A stretch of 64,000 bases of DNA from Allomuricauda sp. F6463D (GCF_023015965.1 NZ_JALKAN010000002.1:992001-1056000), one strand, 5' to 3'; shown: positions 24,413-32,955, counted from the first letter of the stretch. Program-made: numbers and translations. The notes: generated by a model from the letters alone, not told the origin.

Positions 24413-25435
24413 ATGAAGAAATTGTTTTTTGTTTTTACCTTAATAATTGTCTCTTGCAGTAGTAGCAAGTTTGACAAGGTCAATGGTGTAAGTTTTGTAT
24501 CCTCCCGGGAGGAAGTGTCGCAGCACCACATTGACCCTGTGCTCAATGTTCAGGCTAATTATGCAGCTATAATGCCCTTTGGATTTATTAGAGATCTGAA
24601 TTCTCCGGAACTCGTTTTTGATTCAGATAAACAATGGTTTGGAGAAACGAGGGAAGGTGCGAAGCAATATATTCAGAAATTACATCAAAATGGGGTAAGC
24701 GTAATGGTAAAGCCCCAAATTTGGATTTCTGGTGGAAAATTTACAGGGAACATGTCAATGCCCACAGCAGGGGATTGGGATAAACTTGAGGCTTCCTACG
24801 AAAAATTTATTTTATTATATGCAGCGTTGGCAGAAGAAACCCAGAGTGATATATTTTGTATTGGAACCGAACTCAAAAGTTTTATAAACAATCGACCTGA
24901 ATTTTGGAGTAATTTGATTCTGAAGGTGAAGAGAATCTATAATGGTCAACTTACCTATGCAGCTAATTGGGACGAATATGCGAAAACACCATTTTGGTCG
25001 CAATTGGATTACATTGGAGTAAATGCATATTTTCCATTATGTGAAGAAGAAAATCCAACTATTGAAACGCTAAGCGAAGGATGGCAACCTTGGAAAACCG
25101 ATATTCAAAAACTTGCAGCCCAAGAAGATAAGCCCGTTCTTTTTACAGAGTTTGGATACAGGAGCATGGATTTTACGGGAAAAAAGCCTTGGTTGGTAGA
25201 TCGCAACCGAGCAGATGTAAATTTAAGGGCACAAGCAGATGCGACACAGGTTATTTTTGATGAATTCTGGAACGAGAATTGGTTTGCTGGCGGCTTTGTT
25301 TGGAAATGGTTTATGAAGCACGATCAAGTTGGAGGACATGGGGATAACCGCTTTACCCCACAAAATAAACCTGCCGAATCTGTTATTCGGAAACAGTACG
25401 CACAAGAAAAGAAAGCGAGACTTAAGGGGCGGTGA
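24413..25435 (+). CDS. GH113-like lipoprotein (putative beta-mannanase)
   Basis: A 340-residue surface or periplasmic lipoprotein: MKKLFFVFTLIIVSC is a lipoprotein signal with Cys15. The mature part reads as a TIM-barrel glycoside hydrolase. CIGTELKSF (Glu153) fits the acid/base position, and LFTEFGYRS (Glu246) fits the nucleophile of glycoside hydrolase family 113, whose founding enzyme cleaves beta-mannan. Additional conserved segments are VMVKPQIW, DYIGVNAYFPL and GGFVWKWF. It stands alone without SusCD or other CAZymes, so the substrate is uncertain. Homologues in many Bacteroidota are single genes too. Confidence 0.8.
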   Translation: MKKLFFVFTLIIVSCSSSKFDKVNGVSFVSSREEVSQHHIDPVLNVQANYAAIMPFGFIRDLNSPELVFDSDKQWFGETREGAKQYIQKLHQNGVSVMVKPQIWISGGKFTGNMSMPTAGDWDKLEASYEKFILLYAALAEETQSDIFCIGTELKSFINNRPEFWSNLILKVKRIYNGQLTYAANWDEYAKTPFWSQLDYIGVNAYFPLCEEENPTIETLSEGWQPWKTDIQKLAAQEDKPVLFTEFGYRSMDFTGKKPWLVDRNRADVNLRAQADATQVIFDEFWNENWFAGGFVWKWFMKHDQVGGHGDNRFTPQNKPAESVIRKQYAQEKKARLKGR

Positions 25436-25469
25436 TCACATTGCAAAATATTTATCCCGCTTAAACGTA

Positions 25470-25496
25470 TTTGTTTCTGATTTTTTACCATCTTTG
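25470..25496 (+). promoter_or_regulatory. Candidate promoter for the LysM gene
   Basis: TTTG at 25470-25473 (-33) and CATCTTTG at 25489-25496 (one mismatch to TAnnTTTG) are 15 bases apart, and the ATG follows 29 bases later at 25526. Motif match only. Confidence 0.35.
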
Positions 25497-25525
25497 TAGC
25501 ACATCCCACCCAAAAACATACAGTA

Positions 25526-26458
25526 ATGAAATCACGATTATCCCTTCTATTTTGGGTAGGGGCCTGCACGTTTATTTTTGCACAAGAAAACAATTTCTAC
25601 AAAGTTGTTGCAGAACAGGGAGATGGTATTTTTTCCTTGCTCCGTAAGCAAGGATTAGATCCTGCCAAGCACTATGGAGAATTTTTAGAGCTGAATTCAG
25701 ACAAAATAAAAGAGGGGAGTGCTTTAAAGCTTGGAAGGGAATACAAGATACCCTATGCGGATGATTCCTTTAAAAAAACAGGGGTACTGGTTGAGGCTGT
25801 AAAAGAAGTGGAAGAGCCGATTTTTGACAGGGAACTTGCCCAAATGTCGCTTAAAAGTGACAAGCTCAAAGATGCCGTCTATTATCTGATTTCTGAAAAC
25901 AGTACGGAAAAGGCCGAAAATTTTGCAAAAGATATCTCTAAACAGTTGGCCGCAGAGCTGATTGTTCATGGCGCAAAAGTTTATATAATGGAAGAAAACT
26001 CTTTCGACGATACTGTTGAAGGTAGTGAGTATGACGAGAATCCAATGGGAGATTATATAAAGGTAATCAATAAACGTTATTTACAGAACAAGGGCAAATA
26101 CCAGCGTGTATTGATTATCCGTGCTGAAAATGTATCCACTAACAGCAATATGGATGTGGCCGTGTATCATTATAATAAAAGTACCCAGGGACAACGATTT
26201 GCGCAAAATATTCAGAATGTGTTTAAAAAGAACAGTATTTCCAATAAGACTTTTGATGAGGCTAGTTTGATTTTTGAAGATCAGAACAGTCTTTATTTAG
26301 CCAAAAATATACTTCCAGCCATAAGCTTACTTACCATGGAAAATACCTCTGATATGTCAGATAACAAGATTTCCATCAAACCGAACGAAAAGGAATTCGC
26401 AAATTTGATTAGTAATGGGATTATGAATGATTATGTGGATATAGAATTTGACAATTAA
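25526..26458 (+). CDS. LysM protein with a degenerate N-acetylmuramoyl-L-alanine amidase domain
   Basis: A 310-residue exported protein (signal peptide 1-20, ending FAQ). Residues about 25-77 (YKVVAEQGDGIFSLLRKQG, then YKIPY) form a LysM peptidoglycan-binding module. Residues about 118-305 follow the layout of Amidase_3: strand, helix, VHGAKVYIMEEN, a LIIRAENVS strand, an alternating helix NIQNVFKKN, and LLTMENTSDMSD near 269-279. The zinc-ligand signatures are lost: GHGG is replaced by SENST, and the HAN motif reads RAEN. The Glu of the last motif remains (Glu272). It is probably a peptidoglycan-binding, non-catalytic relative. The assignment to the amidase fold is by eye. Confidence 0.65.
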   Translation: MKSRLSLLFWVGACTFIFAQENNFYKVVAEQGDGIFSLLRKQGLDPAKHYGEFLELNSDKIKEGSALKLGREYKIPYADDSFKKTGVLVEAVKEVEEPIFDRELAQMSLKSDKLKDAVYYLISENSTEKAENFAKDISKQLAAELIVHGAKVYIMEENSFDDTVEGSEYDENPMGDYIKVINKRYLQNKGKYQRVLIIRAENVSTNSNMDVAVYHYNKSTQGQRFAQNIQNVFKKNSISNKTFDEASLIFEDQNSLYLAKNILPAISLLTMENTSDMSDNKISIKPNEKEFANLISNGIMNDYVDIEFDN

Positions 26459-26475
26459 CTTTTTCCAATATAATT

Positions 26476-27441
26476 CTAACAACACCCCCCACCATTATAG
26501 TGATAAGTACTATCACTGATATAAATTTCGCTGGACTCTTTTTCTAGTGCAGCAGCAGTTTTATCGCAAACAGCCAATGGTTGGTTTTGTTGTAGTACGT
26601 GCCCTTTTTTGTCATCAAAATAGGATTCCTTTCCAAAGAATATTGCCGTTTTTCCAGTAAAAACACATGGGCCATCTTCGGGCATCGGGTCTTTGATGGC
26701 TGCAATTTCAATGGATTCTATATGAATTAGTTCCTTGGTAGGGTAGTGGTTTGGAGATAATACCCGGTAAGATCTTTTGCCTCTGATTTCAATGGTTCCA
26801 AAGCCGGCATCGGTCAATACCTTAATATATTCCTTTAAGGGAATACTTCCGCTCAAGCATAGGGCCCTTAATCTATCATCGTTCCGCAGTTCATCACTCA
26901 TGGGTTGCTCGCAAATTGGATCGCTCATAACCAATCTTCCGTGGGGTTTCAACACCCGATACATTTCAGAGACCGCTTTTTTAAGGTCTTCCATCTTAAA
27001 AATATTGAAGAGGCAATTTTGTGCGGCCACATCAATACTCTCATCTTCTACGGGAAGTTTTAAGGCATCACCTTTTACAAGATTTATATAATCACTGCTG
27101 AACCACTCATTTTCTTTTTCGGCAACTTTAAAGTTCTTTTTGGAAGCCTCCAACATTTCATCTACGGAATCTACACCTATTACACCTCCTTTTTGACGTG
27201 AAAAATAGGAGAACTGGAGCAATTCCATGCCCCCGCCTACGCCTACGTAAAGTATTTTGGGATTGTTAACCAAATCTTGGGCGGATACCGTGCTACCACA
27301 GCCATAATTCATTTCTTGCATTATTTTGGGAATGGAAAGTCCTGGAAACTGCCAAATGGGGTTCGTTGTGCAACATAGGCCCACATCAGGGGTGAGTGCA
27401 GCTTCTTTATACAAGTCTTGAGTGGCTTCTAGATAGCTCAT
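26476..27441 (-). CDS. arsM: Arsenosugar-type arsenite methyltransferase
   Basis: SAM-dependent methyltransferase that methylates trivalent arsenic. The 321-residue protein has LYVGVGGGMELLQFS (about 64-78, SAM motif I), VIGVDSVDEML after it, and SIDVAAQNCLFNIF, plus paired cysteines in GLCCTTNP (Cys23-Cys24), Cys48 and a final GGGCC tail that could bind As(III). The GLCCTTN signature and the neighbouring phosphorylase and glycosyltransferase match the arsenosugar version of the family. It overlaps the phosphorylase gene by four bases (27438-27441). Confidence 0.85.
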   Translation of the reverse strand: MSYLEATQDLYKEAALTPDVGLCCTTNPIWQFPGLSIPKIMQEMNYGCGSTVSAQDLVNNPKILYVGVGGGMELLQFSYFSRQKGGVIGVDSVDEMLEASKKNFKVAEKENEWFSSDYINLVKGDALKLPVEDESIDVAAQNCLFNIFKMEDLKKAVSEMYRVLKPHGRLVMSDPICEQPMSDELRNDDRLRALCLSGSIPLKEYIKVLTDAGFGTIEIRGKRSYRVLSPNHYPTKELIHIESIEIAAIKDPMPEDGPCVFTGKTAIFFGKESYFDDKKGHVLQQNQPLAVCDKTAAALEKESSEIYISDSTYHYNGGGCC

Positions 27442-28253
27442 AGTTCTTTGATTAGCTCTTTAAACAGTTTGATCATTTTAGGTTCCGCTTGTCCTGCAAT
27501 TTTCAAAATCTCTTGAACATCAACTGGTTCCAGATTTTTTGGGTCGCATTCATCGGTTAAAACGGATACCGCTACAATGGGTAGTCGTAAATGATTGGCA
27601 ACAATTACTTCGGGAACTGTACTCATTCCCACTGCATCGGCCCCTATAATTTTGAGCATTCGATACTCGGCTTTGGTTTCTAGCTGAGGACCGACCACGG
27701 AAGCGTAAACTCCTTTTTGAAATGATATATTCTCACGGACAGCTATGGCTTCTATTTTATTTCGCATTTCCAAATCGTACGGTTCGCTCATGTCCACAAA
27801 TCTATTTCCGAATTTTCCAACATTTTTAAATGCTAGGGGAGAACCGCTTTGTAGGTTGATATGGTCTTCAATCAACATGATATCACCTTTTTTAAAGTCA
27901 AGGTTAATAGCTCCTGCTGCATTGGAAACAAACAGTTTTTTTATCCCTAGTTGATGCATTACCCTTATTGGGTAGGTGATGTCCAAAAAGTCGTAACCTT
28001 CATATAAGTGAAAGCGTCCTTGCATTACCACAACTTTTTTCCCCTCAATGGTTCCGTAGATCAATTTTCCGGTATGGAACTCAACGGTTGCGAGTGGAAA
28101 ATAGGGTATATGGTTATAATGCGCTTCCGTGGGATCCTCGATCATATTTACTAGCTCGCCCAGACCAGTACCAAGTACGATACCGATTTCTGGGGTTTCA
28201 AAACCTCGTTTGGTTAGATAAGCAACTGATTCGTCTATTTGTTTCTGTGTCAT
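27438..28253 (-). CDS. Purine nucleoside phosphorylase
   Basis: Phosphorolyses purine nucleosides. The 271-residue class I trimeric enzyme shows IGIVLGTGLGELV near the N-terminus, VVVMQGRFHLYEGY (about 73-87), FVSNAAGAINLDFKKGDIMLIEDHIN and SVLTDECDP, all standard for PNP. The gene is the middle of a three-gene operon with four-base overlaps on both sides. In arsenosugar clusters a PNP-type phosphorylase is found and may act on an arsenic-containing nucleoside intermediate, so its role may be different from, or additional to, purine salvage. Confidence 0.9.
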   Translation of the reverse strand: MTQKQIDESVAYLTKRGFETPEIGIVLGTGLGELVNMIEDPTEAHYNHIPYFPLATVEFHTGKLIYGTIEGKKVVVMQGRFHLYEGYDFLDITYPIRVMHQLGIKKLFVSNAAGAINLDFKKGDIMLIEDHINLQSGSPLAFKNVGKFGNRFVDMSEPYDLEMRNKIEAIAVRENISFQKGVYASVVGPQLETKAEYRMLKIIGADAVGMSTVPEVIVANHLRLPIVAVSVLTDECDPKNLEPVDVQEILKIAGQAEPKMIKLFKELIKEL

Positions 28254-28867
28254 TTTCCTATATTTTTTAAAAATGGCTCAAAAGCCTTAATATCTTTAAC
28301 GTCTTCATAATAATCTACATCGTTTTTTTCATCCAAGAGGACAATCTCCTCTGAAGCTAAATCCTTTAACGTATCGGAGAGTACGCTATCAGTTCCCCAA
28401 GCTTTGTTCTTAAACAATCTGGTCTTTAGAGAATTCATTCCCAGTAAATAATATCCTCCATCGGCTGCAGGTCCCACAACATAATCATTGTCAGTAAATT
28501 TAGAGAACGCAATTTCTAAATCGTACTGATTTAGGTGGTACATATCGCTACCTATCACAATAATATTTTCAAAACCGGCTTCGAAACCTTCTTTAAAAGC
28601 ATTGTGCATACGTTCCCCCAAGTCTACTCCTTTTTGAAGCTTTTTGTTATAGATATTGGAATCCCAAATATCATTTTCCCATATTTTTTCGGAATAATAG
28701 ACCCATTTGGTAACCTCCAAATCTTTGGTGAAGGACACGGTATGGTCTAATAGGAATTTGTAGATGTCCAATGCAGTCTTGTTACCCACTTTAGCAGCCA
28801 ACCGAGTTTTACATTTACCAAGTTCAGGGTTGCGGGTCAAAATCAAAAGTAAGTTTTTGCTCAACAT
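28250..28867 (-). CDS. CofC-like glycosyltransferase of the arsenosugar cluster
   Basis: A 205-residue protein of the TIGR04282/CofC-like nucleotidyl-sugar transferase family. MLSKNLLLILTRNPELGKCKTRLA contains the NPELGKxKTRLA start of the family, VIGSDMYHL is the DxD-like motif, and GPAADGGYYLLGM is the conserved middle segment. The gene opens a three-gene operon and overlaps the PNP gene by four bases. Such genes beside arsM are annotated as arsenosugar biosynthesis glycosyltransferases, but the sugar donor has not been identified in the sequence. A radical-SAM arsS gene is not in the window. Confidence 0.82.
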   Translation of the reverse strand: MLSKNLLLILTRNPELGKCKTRLAAKVGNKTALDIYKFLLDHTVSFTKDLEVTKWVYYSEKIWENDIWDSNIYNKKLQKGVDLGERMHNAFKEGFEAGFENIIVIGSDMYHLNQYDLEIAFSKFTDNDYVVGPAADGGYYLLGMNSLKTRLFKNKAWGTDSVLSDTLKDLASEEIVLLDEKNDVDYYEDVKDIKAFEPFLKNIGK

Positions 28868-29131
28868 GTATAGATTTAGTTGGGATTAGCAAAACGTAGG
28901 TTAAAGATAGGTAGATTTTTAGTTTCATTCCTTTCAGAAAAAGTTGATTGTTTTTGGATTTTGGCAAATCCATCTTGTATTAAAGTTATGCAGATTGATG
29001 CTAAAGAATTGGGAGGATAACGCAAAAACTTACTTTTGATTTAGGACGGGAAATAAAAAAGGGCACCTGATCAGGTGCCCTTGTAATACAGATTACTAAC
29101 TACGGTAATTTCAACTAGTGTTTAGTATAGC
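28868..29131. other. Gap after the arsenosugar operon: terminator only
   Basis: 264 bases without a gene, holding the terminator at 29053-29080 and the space upstream of the 28867 start. No other structure is obvious. Confidence 0.4.
29053..29080 (-). terminator. Strong rho-independent terminator
   Basis: A perfect 20-base palindrome at 29061-29080 (arms GGGCACCTGA and TCAGGTGCCC). The U-run belongs to minus-strand transcripts and is encoded by the A-tract at 29055-29060. It stands just downstream of the 33-residue ORF at 29132-29233. Confidence 0.8.
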
Positions 29132-29233
29132 TTAATAAATGTAGAGGTAGATACTGCTTAAAAGAAAGTAAGCGGATAGTGCAATTACACCGTACCAGAA
29201 AAGGTATCCCAGTTTAGTTTCAATAGTGTTCAT
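29132..29233 (-). CDS. Small membrane peptide, 33 residues
   Basis: ATG at 29231-29233, TAA at 29132-29134. The product begins MNTIETKLGYLFWYGVIALS and continues with a strongly hydrophobic, Tyr-rich stretch ending IYLYIY. It is one transmembrane span with a short polar N-terminus, no signal cleavage site. Its own strong terminator starts 51 bases beyond the stop codon, which argues that the region is transcribed. Its function is unknown. It is too short for standard ORF calling. Confidence 0.6.
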   Translation of the reverse strand: MNTIETKLGYLFWYGVIALSAYFLLSSIYLYIY

Positions 29234-29522
29234 TTTTCGAGTGTTAATTATTTAGTTGCGTTAAAACTACATTCCTAAATTATTTAAAACACCCTCAACT
29301 GCAAACCATATTTATATTGGTTGCAATAAATGGGATATAAGTGGTTCTAAAAGTTATATAAATGGAAAAACTTTCCTTTTTTAAAATAAGAAGTGCTGAT
29401 GTAAGTCTGTTTTATGTTTGAAAAACAGTAGTTTACAGTAGAGGTGGGAAGCTAAATTTCAAGGAAGGATGTGGATTTAGAAGTGTCAACACCCTTCCAT
29501 AAAGGATATGGCGCATTAAAAA
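29234..29522. other. Gap between two small leftward genes
   Basis: 289 AT-rich bases. Part must hold the promoter of the 33-residue gene, which starts at 29233 and reads leftward. No convincing ORF or RNA is seen. Confidence 0.3.
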
Positions 29523-29750
29523 TCAAACCAAAGGGGTTCCCTTCAGGCGTTTTTCAATTTTACGCTTTTTAGCTGTAATGCTCTTCATGGTTTCCATTAA
29601 CTTGGAATCCTTGGTTTTTTTATAAATTTCGTTGATAGAAAGGATTAAACTCTTTGCTTCTCTTGAGGCTTTAACCCTATCACTGGTGGACATATGGCTC
29701 ATTGGCCTTTTCTCAAACTCTTCCGCCTTTTCAAGTAACTCTTGGGTCAT
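29523..29750 (-). CDS. Small helical protein, function unknown
   Basis: A 75-residue charged protein with no signal and no membrane segment, predicted mostly helical (repeated E and K at i,i+4, e.g. ELLEKAEEFEKR). It begins MTQELLEKAEEFEKRPMSHM and ends KRKIEKRLKGTPLV. I recognise no family. It lies alone and leftward between two gaps; the stop is at 29523. The composition looks like a real small cytoplasmic protein. Confidence 0.55.
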   Translation of the reverse strand: MTQELLEKAEEFEKRPMSHMSTSDRVKASREAKSLILSINEIYKKTKDSKLMETMKSITAKKRKIEKRLKGTPLV

Positions 29751-30275
29751 TTTTTGTTTTTAAAATTATTCACAATCGGCTAAATATAAGAGTTAGTTTG
29801 ATATTTTTTGCCTATGGAACCATTTGATTTCCATATTTATGAAAACATTAAGAAGTTGGAACCCTTAAGTGTCATAAAAATCTAAAAATTATGTTTGATC
29901 AGACTGGCATTCTATCTCTATCTCTTTGATAATGTGTTTATATCTTTATAAAAATGAAAATATGAGCAAAGTGCTTTCAATGATAGTTGAAGCTTACGCT
30001 CCTTGTATCTTAAATTACAAAATAAATACTTTTTGAACAATTTTCAGTCAAAATTAACTTCGGTATAAGTATTTACCTAAAGGGTAAGGTTCGTTTAAAT
30101 TATAGTCTTAGCGTATGAAATGTTTTGAGCCTGTTTATGCCAGAATATTATTTTTAGATTGACACCAATGGTCTTGACGGATTACGATATTATACTTTTT
30201 AAGTCAACCTAAAAATGGATTGAGTAAAGCTGATCAATGTGCCAAGCGTAAATTTGACATACTAAATAAATACGC
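29751..30275. other. Long intergenic region upstream of the GH3 gene
   Basis: 525 AT-rich bases between the divergent small helical protein and the GH3 gene. It contains only very short frames (for example 29814-29885, 23 codons), which I do not support. A -7-like box TAAATTTG lies at 30249-30256, 27 bases ahead of the GH3 ATG. No sRNA or riboswitch is recognised. Confidence 0.4.
30249..30256 (+). promoter_or_regulatory. Candidate -7 box for the GH3 gene
   Basis: TAAATTTG matches TAnnTTTG. The nearest upstream TTG (30220-30222) is 26 bases away, longer than the usual spacer. Confidence 0.35.
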
Positions 30276-31799
30276 ATGGCAATCATAGGAAACATAATAA
30301 AGGGAGTTATTGAAGCGAGGGACGCCCTAAGCACGGATGCCAGTCCAGTGGAAGATCAAAAGAAGGTTTTAGAAGATTTACTGGAAAGAGCCAAGGGTAC
30401 ACAATTTGGAATGCATTATGATTTTGCATCTATTTTAAAATCCAACAACATGCAAAAGATGTTTTCTGATGCCATACCCTACCACGATTACAAGACAATT
30501 ACAGATAAGTGGTGGAACAAAACAATAGCTGGCGAACCTGATGTAACTTGGCCAGGTAGCCCTGACTTTTTTGCCCTATCTTCTGGTACTACGGGAAAAA
30601 AATCCAAAAGAATACCGGTAACAAAAGATATGCTGGATTCCATAACACGCGCTGGAAGACATCAGGTGTATGCCATGAGTAATTTTGATATGCCAGCAGA
30701 TTTTTTTGAAAAAGAAATTATGATGTTGGGAAGCTCTACAAACCTAGAAGAGCGAAATGGCAAAAAGGAAGGTGAAATAAGTGGAATTAGTGCCAGTAAC
30801 ATTCCATTTTGGTTTAAAAAATACTATAAACCGGGCGATGCAATCGCTAAAATTGACGATTGGGATGAACGGGTCCTATCTATTGCCAAGAATGCGAAAA
30901 ATTGGGATATTGGGGCGTTGAGTGGTATCCCATCTTGGATGGAGCTTATGCTCAAAAAAGTGATAGACTACCATAAAGTAGACACTATCCACGAGATATG
31001 GCCCAACCTGCAAGCATATACTTCCGGTGGTGTAGCGTTTGACCCATATGAAAAAAGTTTCAATGCCTTGCTGGACCATCCCATCCAAATTATAGATACG
31101 TATTTGGCCTCTGAGGGGTTTTTGGCATGCCAAGTGAGACCTGAGACCACTGCTATGAAATTGATTACCGATAATGGGATATATTTTGAATTTGTTCCCT
31201 TTGAACCCCAATATCTTAACCAAGATGGATCTCTAACTGCTGATGCACCTTCCATTAGTTTGAATGATGTTAAGGAAGAAGTTGACTATGTGCTTATTAT
31301 TTCCACAGTAACTGGTGCTTGGCGGTACATTATTGGGGATACCATTGCTTTTACTGATGTGGAAAGGGCAGAAATAAAGATTACTGGGAGAACCAAGTTC
31401 TTTCTGAACACGGTGGGTTCTCAATTGTCCGTAAACAAGTTGAACGATGCCGTGAAGCATTTAGAAGAAAAATTAAGTATAAAAGTTCCTGAATATACCC
31501 TTTGTGCCAAACGTTTTGATGACGGTTTTTACCATACATGGTATTTAGGTTCCGATGAAAATGTGGATGAAGAAAAAACAGCAGAGGTTTTGGACAGCTA
31601 TCTTAAAAAAGCTAACAAAAACTATAACGTAGCTCGTGGAAAGGCTTTGGAAGGAGTGAAAGTGAATTTTGTACCCCAAAAAATGTTTGCGGATTGGAGT
31701 GGAGCCAACAAGAAAAAGGGAGGACAGGTGAAAATGGAAAGAGTGATGGGGGAGGAACGGTTTGAGGAATGGGAAGATTTTGTTTCGCAACAATCATAA
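30276..31799 (+). CDS. GH3-family acyl-adenylate/amide synthetase
   Basis: A 507-residue protein of the GH3 auxin-responsive family. In plants these enzymes adenylate a carboxylate and join it to an amino acid; bacterial members are uncharacterised. The ATP-binding segment FFALSSGTTGKKSKRIPV (about 102-119) matches the family, YTSGGVAFDPYEKSFN lies near residue 250, and GAWRYIIGDTIAFTD (about 347-361) is the second motif. A VSSTVTGAWRY-like stretch precedes it. A substrate cannot be named. The gene is alone, with a large upstream gap, and overlaps the end of the convergent metallopeptidase gene. Confidence 0.82.
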   Translation: MAIIGNIIKGVIEARDALSTDASPVEDQKKVLEDLLERAKGTQFGMHYDFASILKSNNMQKMFSDAIPYHDYKTITDKWWNKTIAGEPDVTWPGSPDFFALSSGTTGKKSKRIPVTKDMLDSITRAGRHQVYAMSNFDMPADFFEKEIMMLGSSTNLEERNGKKEGEISGISASNIPFWFKKYYKPGDAIAKIDDWDERVLSIAKNAKNWDIGALSGIPSWMELMLKKVIDYHKVDTIHEIWPNLQAYTSGGVAFDPYEKSFNALLDHPIQIIDTYLASEGFLACQVRPETTAMKLITDNGIYFEFVPFEPQYLNQDGSLTADAPSISLNDVKEEVDYVLIISTVTGAWRYIIGDTIAFTDVERAEIKITGRTKFFLNTVGSQLSVNKLNDAVKHLEEKLSIKVPEYTLCAKRFDDGFYHTWYLGSDENVDEEKTAEVLDSYLKKANKNYNVARGKALEGVKVNFVPQKMFADWSGANKKKGGQVKMERVMGEERFEEWEDFVSQQS

Positions 31800-32429
31800 A
31801 AAATCACTGTTTTTAGTTGAATCTTGTTCCTTCACCATTTCCATTATTTCATCGGGAGATAAATAATATTGCTTTATGTGCGCTTTGTAAGTTTCGTCGA
31901 TTTCGGAATGGTTAAGAATAAAACGTTTTGTTTTAAGTATATATTCAGACATCCCTCGAGATACTGCAAAAGAATCGGCGGCACGCTCAGCTTTTTTCAC
32001 AAACTCTTTCAGCAATACATACCGGATTCCAAAGCCAATTAGGTTTAAGTTTCCACGTTCTTGATAATCCATAACATGACCAAGCTCGTGTCCGATCCAA
32101 CCGATAAGGACATCTTCGGGAACATCCAATGTTTTAAATTCCTCTCCCGATATTTTAAATTTTTCGCTTATCAATATTTTATAACTCCGCTTGCTTCTTG
32201 GTCTCAATAATCCACTCCAAGTGGGTTGTGCCTGCATCACAGATTTTTTTATATTCTTTTTGAACTTGAACTCTATTGGAATTCCATTAAGTTCTGGAAA
32301 GTGCTGTAATGCAATTTCAACCTCTTTTTCAATGCTTTTCGGTATAGTGTTTATCGGTTCTTTCAAAATTATGATGATTAGCAGAATGATTGCGAGGATT
32401 AAGGGAAGCAGTTTTTGTATTTTTTTCAA
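31794..32429 (-). CDS. Membrane-anchored HExxH metallopeptidase-like protein
   Basis: A 211-residue protein with one N-terminal membrane anchor (about 6-22). GWIGHELGHVM holds His114-Glu115-x-x-His118, the zinc motif. Glu148 in ERAAD, about 30 residues later, fits the third ligand of gluzincins. The catalytic domain faces out of the cytoplasm if the anchor is uncleaved. I do not recognise the exact family; M48-like small peptidases are the closest by layout. It is convergent with GH3, overlapping by six bases, and has a bidirectional terminator immediately upstream. Confidence 0.65.
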   Translation of the reverse strand: MKKIQKLLPLILAIILLIIIILKEPINTIPKSIEKEVEIALQHFPELNGIPIEFKFKKNIKKSVMQAQPTWSGLLRPRSKRSYKILISEKFKISGEEFKTLDVPEDVLIGWIGHELGHVMDYQERGNLNLIGFGIRYVLLKEFVKKAERAADSFAVSRGMSEYILKTKRFILNHSEIDETYKAHIKQYYLSPDEIMEMVKEQDSTKNSDFL

Positions 32430-32441
32430 ACTTAAAAAGTT

Positions 32442-32473
32442 AAAAAAAGGGCAAATAATTATTTGCCCTTTTA
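32442..32473. terminator. Bidirectional terminator
   Basis: A perfect palindrome, GGGCAAATAA at 32449-32458 and TTATTTGCCC at 32459-32468, flanked by an A-tract (32442-32448) and a T-tract (32469-32472). For the leftward gene at 32491, U residues follow the stem. Confidence 0.75.
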
Positions 32474-32490
32474 AATTAAATTATCGGTTG

Positions 32491-32955
32491 TTAAAACTGG
32501 TATCGAAGCCCCAGGGCTATATCCAGGTCGAGGTCATTGGAATAATTGTCATTGAATCCAATCTCAGGTCTCATATCAAGTGAAATCAACAGTGGGATGT
32601 CAAAGTCGTATTCAATCCCGATATCACCCGCGACAAGGGCAAAGGCTCCATCGTTTTCACCGGCATCAAAAGATCCTATTCCACCACCTGCTCCAACATA
32701 CCAATGAAATCCACCATCAATGGGCATTACCCATTGGTACAGACCAACCAGTTTAAAAGCTTCCACGTTGTCGGAATCTCTCCATCCCAGATCAAATTCC
32801 AGTCTGTTGTTCTCTTTAAGGTATCGTTGGTACGAGATTTCACCTCCAAATCCATCGTTGTCCCCAACTCGTATACCCAAAGCATTTTTTGAAATGTTCT
32901 GTGCGCACATTGATGTGGCTCCGATTAAAAATAGAATTAAAATTATGTTTTTCAT
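32491..32955 (-). CDS. Outer-membrane beta-barrel protein, small
   Basis: A 154-residue exported barrel. The start at 32955 gives the signal peptide MKNIILILFLIGATSMCAQ; the open frame extends upstream to 33030 but crosses the promoter. The mature part alternates polar and hydrophobic strands (GALGIRVGDNDGFGGEISYQ-type text), with GFHWYVGAGGGIG in the middle, and ends LRYQF with a C-terminal Phe, the standard barrel-insertion signal. No ligand is implied. Confidence 0.72.
   Translation of the reverse strand: MKNIILILFLIGATSMCAQNISKNALGIRVGDNDGFGGEISYQRYLKENNRLEFDLGWRDSDNVEAFKLVGLYQWVMPIDGGFHWYVGAGGGIGSFDAGENDGAFALVAGDIGIEYDFDIPLLISLDMRPEIGFNDNYSNDLDLDIALGLRYQF

Noticed and set aside
29814..29885. 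23-codon ORF in the gap before GH3
   Set aside because: No signal, no conserved motif and no terminator; too short to support.
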